From Pseudomonas sp. IB20 (GTDB taxonomy: Bacteria > Pseudomonadota > Gammaproteobacteria > Pseudomonadales > Pseudomonadaceae), in NCBI RefSeq assembly GCF_009707325.1, contig NZ_CP046103.1, positions 434,001-498,000 of the forward strand: DNA of 64,000 bases, given 5' to 3'. Shown in pieces: positions 16,884 through 26,704 of this stretch (position 1 is its first letter; every line of letters starts with the position of its first letter). A program made the translations under genes and the position numbers. The notes under the pieces are model-generated. The model did no database searches. It was not told where the DNA came from and worked only from the letters and a program-made list of their open reading frames with translations.

Positions 16884-19800
16884 TTAGTCGAGTTTGCTCG
16901 GCGGCGGTTCTTGCGCGCTTCCGTCATTGGCGGGCTTGGCCGGGGTGTCGACTTCCACCAGTTTGTATTCCTGGCCGTGGAGGTTCTTGAGGTAGACCTC
17001 CATCTGGCGGAACGAGATGTTGATGTGGTGGGTCTTGAACTCGCGGTTGATAAAGCGGTTCACCTCGTCGATCACCGGGTTACGGTCACCGAGGTCGCGC
17101 ACGTGCATACGCAGTTCGTGGTCGAGGGTGCTTTCGCCGAAGTTGAGGAAGTACACATGGGGTTCCGGCTCTTTCAGCACGCGTGGATTTTCTCGCGCGG
17201 CCTTGAGTAGCAATTCCTTCACCAGGTCCAGGTCGGAGCCGTAGTCCACGCCCAGTTTCAGGGTGACCCGGGTGATGGTGTCGGTCAGCGACCAGTTGAT
17301 CAACTGGCCGGTGATGAAGGTCTTGTTCGGGACAATGATGTCCTTGCGGTCGAAGTCGGTGATGGTGGTGGCGCGGATGCGGATCTTGCTGACCGTGCCC
17401 GACAGGTTGCCGATGGTGATGGTGTCGCCGATACGCACCGGGCGTTCGAACAGGATCATGATGCCGGAGATAAAGTTGGCAAAGATCTCCTGCAATCCGA
17501 AGCCCAACCCCACCGTCAAGCCTGCCGCCAGCCATTGCAATTTGTCCCAGCTCACGCCGAGCGTGGACAAGGCGGACACGAAGCCGATGCCGGCAATCAT
17601 GTACGACAGCAAGGTGGTGGTTGCATACGCGCTGCCTTGGGCCAAATCCAGCTTGGACAACACCAGTACTTCGAGCAAGCCGGGCAAGTTGCGCGCCAGG
17701 GCAACGGTTATGCCGACGATGATCGACGCTCCCAGCAAGTCGCCGATACTGATCGGCACCATGCTGATATTGGCGCCGGTGCCGCTGGAGTATTCGTAAA
17801 GGGTGATGTTGTCCAGGTAGGAGAACACGGTGATCAGGTCTTTCCACACCCAATACAGCGCCGCGATGAAACCGCCGAGCAAGGCCAGGCGGATCAGGCG
17901 CATGGACTGTTCGTTGACCTGCTCGATGTCCAGGGTCGGCTCTTCGATCACCGCTTCGCCATCACCGGCTTCCTTGGCCGCCTGGCGCTTGGCCAGGGCG
18001 CGCGCGTAGGCCAGGCGCCGTGCGGCAACGCCCAGGCCACGCACGAAGGTGGCTTCGATTACCAGCCAGAACATCAGCAGGTACAGGGTGTTGATCAAGC
18101 GGTCGCTGAGTTTGAGCGCGGTGTAGTAGTAGCCAAAGCACACCGCGATGAACAGGGCGACGGGCAGGGCGGTAAACATCAGGCCCATGGCTTTACGAAA
18201 CAGTGAGGCTTTTTCGTGGGTCGGGCTGTGCAGCAGCAGGCGGCCCAGCAGCCAGGCCATCAGTGCGTAGCAGGTCAGCACCACGGCGATGCCCAGCACG
18301 TCGTCGGCCAGCGCCGCCGGTTGGTGCTCGGCGATTGCCACCACGGCCACCAGGGCCAGTACCACCAGCCCGAGCTTGCGCACCCAGCCTTGGAGGAATT
18401 GGACCTGGGTTTTTTCCCAGCGGAAGTGCAGTTCCGCCACGCCGCCCTGTGCGAGGATGCGGTAAGCGGTGTAGAACACCAACCATGCCTGGGCGATTTG
18501 CAGCAGGGCCGAGCCCAGGTTGGCGTTTTGCCCACGGGCGTCGATTTGCAACGCGTAGCCGCACAGCGCCAGGCCCAGGGAGACCGGCATCGCCAGCAAG
18601 ATATTGATCAGGATAGCCTGCGGCGTGTGCCATTGGCTGTCGCGCTTGAAGTGGCCGATGTCCAGATGGACCTTGTTCAGCCGTTGGTACAGCGCTTTGC
18701 GCCGCCACAACAGGGCACCGATCAGCAGCAGCAATGGCAGGAACAGCAGCGGGCGCTGGGTCAGGCCGTCATACAGTTCGCTGACGCTGGAGGCCCATGG
18801 CAGGGTGGTGACTTGCTTGCTCAGGTGCGCCGGTACGGTTTCCAGCCACTCGGTGTCCAGCGGCTTGTTGCTGGGGATCCAGAACATTTGCTCGTCGAGT
18901 GTCGCGCGCAGGGTGGTGGTGGTGCTGAGCAGTTGTTTTTGGTTCAGTTGCAGGGTGATGGATTCGTTCAGCAGCGCGCTCAGTTCACGGCTCAGGCGCT
19001 CCAGCAGGTCGCTACGGGTGATCGCCAGTTCCAGCAGGGTGCGGCGTAGTTGCGGGGTGACGTCATCCGGTGGCTGATTGGCCAGCAAGTTATCCACATA
19101 GGCGCTGGGGGTGTTGATTTTCTCGCGTTCCTGGTTGATCTCGAACTGGTACAGGCGAATGTTGGCGATATCGTCCGCCAGGTCGCGATCGACCCTGAGG
19201 CTTGGCAGTGCTTGTTTCTGCTTATAGAGAATCTTGGAGAGCAGCAGGCTGCCCTTGAGCACGTTGATCTGCTCGTCCAGCGCCGAGTCGCTTTGGGTCA
19301 CGGTGTCCAGTTGCTGCTTGGTCTGCAGGTTTTTCTGGGTCAGGTCGTTGAGGCGGTCGGTGCTTCTGAGCAGGTAGTCGGACAGCTTCAGGTTGGCTGC
19401 GCTTTCGGTGGCCAGCAGGCTGCTGCCGCCAGCTTTCTGCGCTTCGATGGACTGTTGGGTAACGGTCTGCTGGGACTGGGCCAAGCGTTTCTGGTTGATC
19501 AGGGTTTGCAGGTCCTGGATTTCCTGCTCCAGGCGGCTGGTTTTCTCCGTCGCCAGGTCGCGCTGGCTGTTGCCTAGATCTTGCAGTTGGCTGTTGCCCG
19601 CCAGTTCCTGGCGGCGCAGAGGAATCAAGGCGTTGAGGGCGGCCAGTTCGGCGTTCAATACGTTGCGCTGGTCGCCAGTGAGGGGCTTGCCGTTATCTTT
19701 GCCCGCCTTGAGGATCGAATTGATCTGCTGGATGCGGGTCTGGCTGCTGCTGATTTCAGTCTGGGCGCGTTCGGGGCGGGTCTGGGCGGCGATAGACATG

Positions 19801-20222
19801 CTGTTGGCGTCAGACATGTATTTTTGCAGGTCGCCTTGCTGTGTCGTGCGCTGCACCAGTAATTGCTCAAGCTGCGGCACCGGCAGGGTGGCATAGCGTT
19901 GCGTCACTGGGATGATTTTAGTGGCCTTGAGCCTGGCCAATTCACGCTGGTTGTCGGTTGTCTGACGCGGGGCGTCTTCCAGCTGGCGCTTGAGGTCGAT
20001 GAGGCGCTGTTCGTAATCCTGTTTGTTGCCCAGGTAAATCAGGGTCTGTTGCAGGATGGTTTGCAGCGCCTTCATGTCGGCGTCAGGCAGCTTGCGGTCG
20101 GGCAGCTTGTCCAGGGTTTGCTGGATGGCCTCGGCGCTGGGTGGGTCGGCGGCGTAAACGCTGCCGACACAAAGGGTCAGGCCCAGCAGGGCGGTAGCTA
20201 AAAAGGTGCGCAGAGTCGTCAT
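16884..20222 (-). CDS. mscK: Mechanosensitive channel, MscK/KefA type
   Basis: A large mechanosensitive channel of 1112 aa. It has a signal peptide (MTTLRTFLATALLGLTLCVGSVYA), a long periplasmic coiled-coil region rich in Gln and Leu (residues about 30-480), then a series of about eleven membrane segments. The C-terminal MscS domain has the pore helix LGFGLQEIFANFISGIMILFERP and the beta domain GNLSGTVSKIRIRATTITDFD. It opens on membrane tension to relieve osmotic stress; MscK-type channels are also gated by potassium. The start at 20222 is set by the signal peptide; the frame is open further upstream. It follows cvrA, itself a potassium antiporter, by 58 bp. Confidence 0.92.
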   Translation of the reverse strand: MTTLRTFLATALLGLTLCVGSVYAADPPSAEAIQQTLDKLPDRKLPDADMKALQTILQQTLIYLGNKQDYEQRLIDLKRQLEDAPRQTTDNQRELARLKATKIIPVTQRYATLPVPQLEQLLVQRTTQQGDLQKYMSDANSMSIAAQTRPERAQTEISSSQTRIQQINSILKAGKDNGKPLTGDQRNVLNAELAALNALIPLRRQELAGNSQLQDLGNSQRDLATEKTSRLEQEIQDLQTLINQKRLAQSQQTVTQQSIEAQKAGGSSLLATESAANLKLSDYLLRSTDRLNDLTQKNLQTKQQLDTVTQSDSALDEQINVLKGSLLLSKILYKQKQALPSLRVDRDLADDIANIRLYQFEINQEREKINTPSAYVDNLLANQPPDDVTPQLRRTLLELAITRSDLLERLSRELSALLNESITLQLNQKQLLSTTTTLRATLDEQMFWIPSNKPLDTEWLETVPAHLSKQVTTLPWASSVSELYDGLTQRPLLFLPLLLLIGALLWRRKALYQRLNKVHLDIGHFKRDSQWHTPQAILINILLAMPVSLGLALCGYALQIDARGQNANLGSALLQIAQAWLVFYTAYRILAQGGVAELHFRWEKTQVQFLQGWVRKLGLVVLALVAVVAIAEHQPAALADDVLGIAVVLTCYALMAWLLGRLLLHSPTHEKASLFRKAMGLMFTALPVALFIAVCFGYYYTALKLSDRLINTLYLLMFWLVIEATFVRGLGVAARRLAYARALAKRQAAKEAGDGEAVIEEPTLDIEQVNEQSMRLIRLALLGGFIAALYWVWKDLITVFSYLDNITLYEYSSGTGANISMVPISIGDLLGASIIVGITVALARNLPGLLEVLVLSKLDLAQGSAYATTTLLSYMIAGIGFVSALSTLGVSWDKLQWLAAGLTVGLGFGLQEIFANFISGIMILFERPVRIGDTITIGNLSGTVSKIRIRATTITDFDRKDIIVPNKTFITGQLINWSLTDTITRVTLKLGVDYGSDLDLVKELLLKAARENPRVLKEPEPHVYFLNFGESTLDHELRMHVRDLGDRNPVIDEVNRFINREFKTHHINISFRQMEVYLKNLHGQEYKLVEVDTPAKPANDGSAQEPPPSKLD

Positions 20223-20280
20223 GGATACCGGTCGAACAAGGTAAATAAGGTGGGGGGCGTGGCGCCAATAGCCCCGCAGT

Positions 20281-22023
20281 TTAGAGGAAGAGTCCAGGGC
20301 CCGGACGACTTCCTTCGGGGAATTTGACGCCGACTTTTCCGATTCTGTTCCCGTCCATGACTGCGACGGTCCACAGCGTGTTGTTCCATTCCACTTGGTC
20401 GCCCACAACCGGCGCACCGCCGACCTTCTGGGTGATGAAGCGGCTCAGTGGCATATCCGGGTCGATACCTTCGAGTTTGAGGCCGTAAAGGGCCGACACC
20501 GCGCCCAGCTGGGCGTCGCCTTCGAGGACGAAGTCGCCGAAGAAGCGCAGGTCGAGGCCGCGTTGCGGGGCCTGGCTGAACAGTTTGCCCAGGGCCGGCA
20601 AGTTGTGTTCGTGGCCGATCACGCAGAGCAAATCGTCGACTTCAAGCACCGTACTACCCGACGGATGGAGCAGTTGCTGGCCACGGAACAGCGCGGCGAT
20701 GCGCGTGCCTTCGGGCATTTTCAGTTCGCGCAGGGCTGCGCCGATGCACCATTTTTCCGCGCCCAAGCGGTAGACGAATAGCTCCCACTCGCTCGTGACG
20801 TGGACTTCCAGGGCCGCGCGGGAGATCGGCGCAGGGTCCGGCGGTACGGTCACTTTCAGCAGCTTGGCTACCCACGGCAGGCTCGTGCCCTGCACCAGCA
20901 GCGAGACCAGCACGATAAAGAACGCCAGGTTGAAGTACAGCTGCGCGTGGGGCAGGCCGGCCATCAGCGGGAACACCGCCAGAATGATCGGCACCGCGCC
21001 GCGCAGGCCTACCCAGGCGATAAAGGCTTTTTCGCGACCGTGGAACGCCTTGAACGGCAGCAGGCCGACCATCACCGACAGCGGCCGCGCAAACAGGATC
21101 ATCCACAGTGCCAGGCCCAACGCCGGCAGGGCGATGGGCAGCAAGTCATGGGGCGTGACCAGCAGGCCGAGTACCAAGAACATGCCGATCTGTGCCAGCC
21201 AGGCCATGCCGTCGAGCATATGCAAAATGCCATGACGGCTGCGCACCGGGCGGTTGCCGATCACCAGGCCGCACAGGTACACGGCGAGGAAGCCGCTGCC
21301 GTGCAAGGCGTTGGTCAGGGCGAACACCACCAGGCCGCCGGCGATTACCAGAATCGGATACAGGCCGGTGGCCAGGTTGATGCGGTTGACCATCTGCAGC
21401 ATCAGCCAGCCGCCGCCCAAGCCGACGATGCCGCCGATGCCGAATTCGCGGATCAGGTGGGTCAGCAGGCTCCAGTGCAGGCCGGTCTGGCCTGTGGCGA
21501 GCATGTCGATCAGGGTGACAGTGAGAAACACCGCCATCGGGTCGTTGCTGCCGGATTCGATTTCCAGGCTGGCGGTGACCCGCTCGTTCAGGCCCTTGCC
21601 GCCCAGCAGTGAGAACACGGCGGCGGCGTCGGTGGAGCCGACGATGGCGCCGATCAGCAAGCCTTGAATGATATTGAGGTCGAACAGCCAAGCGGCGGCC
21701 ATGCCGGTGAGGCCGGTGGTAATCAACACCCCCACCGTGGCCAGCGACAACGCCGGCCAGAGTGCCACGCGGAAACTCGCCACCCGTGTGCGCAAACCGC
21801 CGTCTAGCAGGATGACTGCCAAGGCGAGGTTGCCCACCAGGTAGGCGGTTGGGTAGTTATCGAAGATGATGCCGCCGCCGTCGACGCCGGCGAGCATGCC
21901 CACGGCCAGGATGATCACCAGAATCGGGATACCTAAGCGCGACGAAAGAGAACTCACCAGAATGCTCGCACCCACCAGCAACGCGCCGATCAAGAACAGG
22001 CTGTTGATGGTCGTCGCATTCAA
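20281..22023 (-). CDS. cvrA: Potassium/proton antiporter (CvrA/NhaP2 type)
   Basis: A 580-aa cation/proton antiporter (CPA1). Residues about 1-390 form some twelve membrane helices with [13 protein letters not shown], the ion-binding ND motif, and [12 protein letters not shown]. The C-terminal part (about 395-580) is a TrkA-C and CorC/HlyC-like regulatory domain. The start is taken as TTG at 22023 (reading [16 protein letters not shown]), because GGAG sits 7 nt upstream and the length then matches E. coli CvrA; ATG at 22116 would add a non-conserved tail. It probably exports potassium under low osmolarity and is next to mscK, so the two form an osmotic pair. Confidence 0.9.
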   Translation of the reverse strand: MNATTINSLFLIGALLVGASILVSSLSSRLGIPILVIILAVGMLAGVDGGGIIFDNYPTAYLVGNLALAVILLDGGLRTRVASFRVALWPALSLATVGVLITTGLTGMAAAWLFDLNIIQGLLIGAIVGSTDAAAVFSLLGGKGLNERVTASLEIESGSNDPMAVFLTVTLIDMLATGQTGLHWSLLTHLIREFGIGGIVGLGGGWLMLQMVNRINLATGLYPILVIAGGLVVFALTNALHGSGFLAVYLCGLVIGNRPVRSRHGILHMLDGMAWLAQIGMFLVLGLLVTPHDLLPIALPALGLALWMILFARPLSVMVGLLPFKAFHGREKAFIAWVGLRGAVPIILAVFPLMAGLPHAQLYFNLAFFIVLVSLLVQGTSLPWVAKLLKVTVPPDPAPISRAALEVHVTSEWELFVYRLGAEKWCIGAALRELKMPEGTRIAALFRGQQLLHPSGSTVLEVDDLLCVIGHEHNLPALGKLFSQAPQRGLDLRFFGDFVLEGDAQLGAVSALYGLKLEGIDPDMPLSRFITQKVGGAPVVGDQVEWNNTLWTVAVMDGNRIGKVGVKFPEGSRPGPGLFL

Positions 22024-22144
22024 AGGCAGTACTCCAGAGCTGGGAAGACGGGGCGCAAACTGACCATGCAGTCTGCGTGCCAGCGATTCTAACCTGTTGA
22101 ATTGCTGCGCTGTCAAAAAGCTTTTGTGGGAATACGCTGATCAA

Positions 22145-22234
22145 TGTGGGAGCTGGCTTGCCTGCGATTGCGGTGTATCAGTCACTGGGGATATTGACTG
22201 TTAGATTGCTATCGCAGGCAAGCCAGCTCCCGCA
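22145..22234. repeat. REPIN (inverted REP pair)
   Basis: Arms 22145-22168 and 22211-22234 are reverse complements apart from one base. The arms match the REP family seen at 13206 and 13891, with a different loop. It lies between the cvrA start and the chemoreceptor stop. Confidence 0.88.
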
Positions 22235-22252
22235 AGGGGGCACCGGTGTCAG

Positions 22253-23878
22253 TTAAAGCCTGAACCGCCCCACCATCCCATTCAAATCCACCGCCAGGCG
22301 CGACAGCTCACTGCTCGCCGTACTCGTCTGGCTGGCGCCCGTCGCCGACTGCACCGACAAGTCACGAATATTCACCAGGTTACGGTCCACTTCGCGCGCC
22401 ACCTGCGCCTGCTCTTCCGCCGCGCTGGCGATGACCAGGTTGCGCTCGTTGATCTCCACAATCGCGGTGTTGATGGTATCCAGTGACATCCCGGCGCCTT
22501 TGGCGATGTTCAGCGTCGATTCCGCGCGCTCGGTGCTGTTGCGCATCGAATCCACCGCATGCTCGGTGCCGGTCTGAATGCTGCCGATCATCCGCTCGAT
22601 CTCGCTGGTCGACTGCTGGGTGCGATGGGCCAACGCCCGCACTTCATCGGCTACCACGGCAAACCCACGGCCGGCTTCACCGGCCCGCGCGGCTTCAATC
22701 GCCGCGTTCAGGGCCAACAGGTTGGTCTGGTCGGCCAAGCCGCGAATCACGTCCAGCACTTTGCCGATGTCGCGCGATTCATTCGCCAGGTCGCCAATCA
22801 GCGTAGCGGTGGCTTGCACGTCGCCGCTCATGCGTTCGATGGCGCTGACGGTTTCCTGCACCAAGTCACGGCCGTCACCGGCGGAGGTGGTGGCGGCGCG
22901 CGAGGCTTCGGAGGTGCTCACGGCATTGCGCGCAACTTCTTCGACGGCGCTGGTCATCTCGTTGACGGCGGTGGCGGCTTGTTCGATTTCGTTGTTTTGC
23001 TGGGTCAGGCCACGGGCGCTTTCGTCGGTGACGGCGTTCAGCTCTTCGGCGGCGGACGCCAACTGGGTAGCGGAACCGGCAATGCGTTGCAGGGTGTCGC
23101 GCAGCTTGTCCTGCATCTTGGCCATGGCAGCCAGCAGGCGGCCGGCTTCGTCGTTGCCGTCGACCTTTATCGGGCGCGTCAGGTTGCCCTCGGCGACTTC
23201 TTCAGCCGCTTCCAGGGCTTGGGCGATCGGCAAGGTGATGCTGCGGGTCAGCAACCAGGCGAACAGCAACGTCAGCGCCGTGGCAACGATCAGCAGGCCC
23301 ACCACCAGCTTAAAGGCCATGTCGTATTGGTCTTTGGCTTGCTGGTTGCTGGCGTTGGCCATCGCGTTATTGATGTCCAGCAGGCGCGTCAGCACCGCGT
23401 TGACTTGCTCGGAGTTGCTCAGCAGTTCGGTGTTGAGCATGGTGCGCAGCTCGTCGATCTGGTTGGCGCGGGACAAGCTCTTCATGCGCTCTTCGATCTG
23501 GTGGTACTGGCCGAGCAAACGCACGTATTCGTCATAGGCGGCGCGTTCTTCGCTGCTCTCGATGACTTTTTCGTAGACGCCCTGGGCGGTGCGGATCTGC
23601 TGGTTGCGCAGTTCGAAGGCTTCCAGGGTCTTTTGCTGCACGTCCGGCTCGCGGTTGGTCAGCAAGCGGTACGACAACACCCGCAGGCGCAGGGTCAGCT
23701 GGGTGAATTCGTCGAGGGCGCGAATGCTTGGCACGCTGGACTGGGCGATGTCTTCCGTTGCCGCACGGATCTTGCTCATTTGGTTCAGGGCAAACACACC
23801 GAGAAACAACATGAGTGCACCAATAAACGCAAAGCCGAGGAAAGCCCTCGGAGCGATATTCATATTACGAAGAGACAT
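22253..23878 (-). CDS. Methyl-accepting chemotaxis protein, four-helix-bundle sensor
   Basis: A 541-aa chemoreceptor. Residues 11-31 are the first membrane helix, about 32-190 a periplasmic four-helix-bundle (4HB_MCP-type) ligand domain, about 191-212 the second helix, then a HAMP domain and a cytoplasmic signalling hairpin. The hairpin tip reads [20 protein letters not shown] followed by [15 protein letters not shown], the invariant CheA/CheW contact region, and [11 protein letters not shown] is a likely adaptation site. The start [13 protein letters not shown] at 23878 is at the membrane-helix boundary; the frame extends 18 codons upstream without family signal. The ligand is unknown. Confidence 0.92.
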   Translation of the reverse strand: MSLRNMNIAPRAFLGFAFIGALMLFLGVFALNQMSKIRAATEDIAQSSVPSIRALDEFTQLTLRLRVLSYRLLTNREPDVQQKTLEAFELRNQQIRTAQGVYEKVIESSEERAAYDEYVRLLGQYHQIEERMKSLSRANQIDELRTMLNTELLSNSEQVNAVLTRLLDINNAMANASNQQAKDQYDMAFKLVVGLLIVATALTLLFAWLLTRSITLPIAQALEAAEEVAEGNLTRPIKVDGNDEAGRLLAAMAKMQDKLRDTLQRIAGSATQLASAAEELNAVTDESARGLTQQNNEIEQAATAVNEMTSAVEEVARNAVSTSEASRAATTSAGDGRDLVQETVSAIERMSGDVQATATLIGDLANESRDIGKVLDVIRGLADQTNLLALNAAIEAARAGEAGRGFAVVADEVRALAHRTQQSTSEIERMIGSIQTGTEHAVDSMRNSTERAESTLNIAKGAGMSLDTINTAIVEINERNLVIASAAEEQAQVAREVDRNLVNIRDLSVQSATGASQTSTASSELSRLAVDLNGMVGRFRL

Positions 23879-24156
23879 GCTGGAATCCTGGGGAGAAGCG
23901 CGATCCGTGCGGCCACGAGACGGGGTGTGCATCTGCTATCGGCCATGCGACTAAAGTCTTAAGGGCGCGCGCGTTTTTATTGCATCTGACGAGGGGTTGG
24001 GGGGGATTCAGGAACCAGATGGGGTAAATGCAGTCACTAAGGGTCGAAAGCGCGGCCCGGCCCTTAAAAAACGGGCTGCCGGCCTGGGATAACCCTGGCT
24101 TCCGAGGTGAATTTTCTTTATCGTCACCGCCCTTTTAAAAAGCCCGAGAAATCAAA

Positions 24157-24387
24157 ATGTTAGAAGCATCCCTCAGCCAATTGGAACAACTGGTCAGCGA
24201 CCTGGTACAGCAAAATCAGGACCTGCTGGGCAGCAACGAATCCCTCAAGGCGGAACTGGCCCGTGCCAAGGACGAAAACGACAGCCTGCAACTGAACCTG
24301 ATGGAGCAGGAAGAAAAGCATGGCGCCACCGCCGCGCGCATCCAGGCACTGGTTGAGCGTGTGAGCGCAGGTCCTGTCGGCGCATGA
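24157..24387 (+). CDS. ZapB-like coiled-coil protein (TIGR02449 type)
   Basis: A 76-aa protein that is almost entirely coiled coil, with heptad leucines from LEASLSQLEQLVSDLVQQN to about residue 65. It resembles the small TIGR02449/ZapB-like proteins encoded next to zapA. Its TGA overlaps the ATG of the next gene (ATGA), so the two are translated together. A role as a division-ring partner of ZapA is inference from fold and pairing. In pseudomonads the canonical copy sits beside zapA and 6S RNA; this one seems to be a second, paralogous pair. Confidence 0.7.
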   Translation: MLEASLSQLEQLVSDLVQQNQDLLGSNESLKAELARAKDENDSLQLNLMEQEEKHGATAARIQALVERVSAGPVGA

Positions 24388-24677
24388 ATGAAGGGATAAA
24401 GGTCGTTTCGATTCTCGGAGAGGATTACTCGATCAAGGCGCCGGACGGGGAAGATCAAACCCTGATGCACGCCGTGACCATGCTCAAGGCTTCCCTGGCC
24501 ACCACCAAGAAAAAGTACCCGACGCTGATCGGTGACAAGTTATTGGTACTGGCCGCGCTGAACCTGTGCGCCGAGCAGATCGAAATGCAAAAGCAGCACC
24601 AGCAGGAACTCGACCGTTACCAAGAGCAAGTCAGCGCCACGGTCGACGTCATCGCCAAGGCTATCGGCCAGCCTTAG
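24384..24677 (+). CDS. ZapA-like cell division protein (paralogue)
   Basis: A 97-aa ZapA-family protein. The N-terminal globular part KVVSILGEDYSIKAPDGEDQ and the helix LLVLAALNLCAEQIEMQKQH match the ZapA pattern (canonical ZapA has AALN in the same place), followed by a coiled-coil tail. ZapA proteins bind and bundle FtsZ at midcell. Translation is coupled to the coiled-coil gene before it. The ssrS (6S RNA) and 5-formyltetrahydrofolate cyclo-ligase genes that usually follow the main zapA are missing; instead a convergent acyl-CoA dehydrogenase gene ends 3 bp away. It is therefore probably a second copy with a divergent sequence. Confidence 0.72.
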   Translation: MNEGIKVVSILGEDYSIKAPDGEDQTLMHAVTMLKASLATTKKKYPTLIGDKLLVLAALNLCAEQIEMQKQHQQELDRYQEQVSATVDVIAKAIGQP

Positions 24678-24680
24678 CGG

Positions 24681-26483
24681 TTAGAACCACGCATCCTGCA
24701 TCCCCAGGCACGTGTCATCGCGTGCCTCCAGAATCGCCAGTTCATGATGGCAGCTCGGCACTTCCCAGGTCAGGAAGTACCGAGCGGCCTGGAGCTTGCC
24801 TTTATAGAAGGCAACATCGGCCGCATTGCCCTTGGCCAAGCCTTCCTCAGCGCGAATCGCCTGCTCCAGCCAGCGCCAGCCAATCACCGTGTGCCCGAAC
24901 ACCTTCAAGTACAGTGCCGAATTCGCCAGGCTGCTGTTGATCTTGCCTTGGGCGAGGTCGGTCAGCAGGCCAATCGTCACGCTTTGCAGGCGGTTAACTA
25001 ACTGTTCCAGGGGGTCGCGCAGCGCCGTGAGTGACGGGTACTGCTGCGCCCGCGCGCCGGTTTCTGCGATCAGGCGGATCAGTTGCTTGAGGCCCGCGCC
25101 GCCGTTCTGGGCGAGCTTGCGCCCGAGCAAATCCAGGGACTGGATACCGTGGGTGCCTTCGTGGATCGGGTTCAGGCGGTTGTCGCGGTAGTACTGCTCC
25201 ACTGGGTATTCGCGGGTGTAGCCGTGGCCGCCGAGGATCTGGATTGCCAGTTCGTTGGCCTTCAAACAGAACTCCGACGGCCAGGATTTGACGATCGGTG
25301 TGAGCAAGTCGAGCAGTTCGTGAGCTTGCTTGCGCGCGGTGTCGGTTTCCAGGGTGGTGGTGTCATCGAACAGCCGCGCGGCGTACAGGCCGAGGTCGAA
25401 GGCGCCTTCCACATAGGCCTTCTGCGTCAGCAGCATGCGCTTGATATCGGCGTGCTGAATGATCGAGACCGGCGCGGTGCTGGGGTCTTTGCTGTCGGGC
25501 AGGCGACCTTGCGGGCGTTCGCGGGCGTATTCCAGTGAGTACAGGTAGCCGGCGTAACCCAGCATCACTGCGCCCATGCCGACGCCGATGCGCGCCTCGT
25601 TCATCATCTGGAACATGCAGCTCAGGCCCTGGTGCGGTTTGCCCACCAGATAGCCGACGCAGTTACCGTTATCGCCGAAGTTAAGTGCCGTGGACGTGGT
25701 GCCGCGCCAGCCCATCTTATGAAACAGCCCGGCCAGCAGCACGTCGTTGCGCGCGCCCAGGCTGCCATCGTCGTTGACCAGGAACTTGGGCACGATAAAC
25801 AGCGAAATGCCCTTCACCCCGGCCGGCGCGTCCGGCAACTTGGCCAGCACCATGTGCACGATGTTTTCCGACAGCGGATGGTCGCCACCGGAAATGAAGA
25901 TTTTGTTGCCCTTGAGGCGATAAGTGCCGTCAGCCGCCGGCTCTGCCCGTGTACGAATATCCGACAGCGACGAGCCTGCATGTGGCTCGGTCAGGGCCAT
26001 GGTGCCGAAGAAGCGGCCCTCGATCATCGGCTGCAGGAAGCGCTGTTTCTGCTCCTCGGTGCCGAAGCTTTCAATCAGGTTGGCGGCGCCCATGGTCAGG
26101 AACGGATAGGAAGTGGACGCTGCGTTCGCTGACTGGAAATGCGCGAAACAGGCCTGGGACAGCAGGGTGGGCAGTTGCATGCCACCGGCTTCGAAACTGC
26201 GCGCGGCGTTGAGAAAGCCGGCTTCGAGGAACGCGTCCACGGCAGGTTTGACGTCTGGGATCAGGATCGCCTTGCCGTCTTCATAGCGCGGTTCGTTTTC
26301 GTCGTTCTTGCGGTTATGCGGCGCGAAGTACTTTTCGGCAATGTTGCGCGCCGTGCTGATGGCGGCATCGAAGGTCTCGCGGTTGTGCTCGGCAAACCGC
26401 TCGCGCTGAGTCAGGCCCTCGGCATCGAGGACTTCGTACAGCTCGAAAGCCAGATTGCGGGAACTGAGCAGCGTCTCGGACAT
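24681..26483 (-). CDS. Acyl-CoA dehydrogenase
   Basis: A 600-aa FAD-dependent acyl-CoA dehydrogenase of the long subfamily (PA5020-like by position). The signatures are MALTEPHAGSSLSDIRT (about residues 162-178), the flavin-binding FISGGDHPLSENIVHM, and the C-terminal ILGGHGYTREYPVEQYYRDN that holds the usual catalytic and adenine contacts. It would make the first alpha,beta-double bond in fatty acyl-CoA oxidation. It is monocistronic and converges with the zapA-like gene. The chain length it uses cannot be told from sequence. Confidence 0.93.
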   Translation of the reverse strand: MSETLLSSRNLAFELYEVLDAEGLTQRERFAEHNRETFDAAISTARNIAEKYFAPHNRKNDENEPRYEDGKAILIPDVKPAVDAFLEAGFLNAARSFEAGGMQLPTLLSQACFAHFQSANAASTSYPFLTMGAANLIESFGTEEQKQRFLQPMIEGRFFGTMALTEPHAGSSLSDIRTRAEPAADGTYRLKGNKIFISGGDHPLSENIVHMVLAKLPDAPAGVKGISLFIVPKFLVNDDGSLGARNDVLLAGLFHKMGWRGTTSTALNFGDNGNCVGYLVGKPHQGLSCMFQMMNEARIGVGMGAVMLGYAGYLYSLEYARERPQGRLPDSKDPSTAPVSIIQHADIKRMLLTQKAYVEGAFDLGLYAARLFDDTTTLETDTARKQAHELLDLLTPIVKSWPSEFCLKANELAIQILGGHGYTREYPVEQYYRDNRLNPIHEGTHGIQSLDLLGRKLAQNGGAGLKQLIRLIAETGARAQQYPSLTALRDPLEQLVNRLQSVTIGLLTDLAQGKINSSLANSALYLKVFGHTVIGWRWLEQAIRAEEGLAKGNAADVAFYKGKLQAARYFLTWEVPSCHHELAILEARDDTCLGMQDAWF

Positions 26484-26600
26484 GGCGGATTACCTTTTAG
26501 GGAATGGCCTGAGTCTAAGCGTGCGAATAGAGGCTGGATAGCAAGATTGATTTGCGTGATGGAGAGGCAGAACAGCGGCGGGGGATTTGAAATGCGGTCA

Positions 26601-26702
26601 AATGTGGGGGCGGGTGCTCGCGAAAGCGGTGGATCAGTCAATGCATCTGCATGCATCTGGCGACTGACACTCCGCTTTCGCGAGCAAGCCCGCTCCCACA
26701 TT
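26601..26702. repeat. REPIN of a second REP type (inverted pair)
   Basis: Arms 26601-26629 and 26672-26702 are complementary with few mismatches, around the core TTTCGCGAGCAAGCCCGC. This is a different REP subtype from those at 13206, 13891 and 22145. It lies between the acyl-CoA dehydrogenase promoter region and the putA stop. Confidence 0.85.
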
Positions 26703-26704
26703 AG

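Noticed and set aside
20223..20417. N-terminal extension of mscK by 65 codons
   Set aside because: The extension overlaps the cvrA 3' end in another frame and precedes a perfect signal peptide at 20222.
24001..24156. Possible 6S RNA (ssrS) near the zapA-like gene
   Set aside because: No long 6S-like double-stranded rod with a central bubble could be traced here, and the gene order around ssrS is missing.
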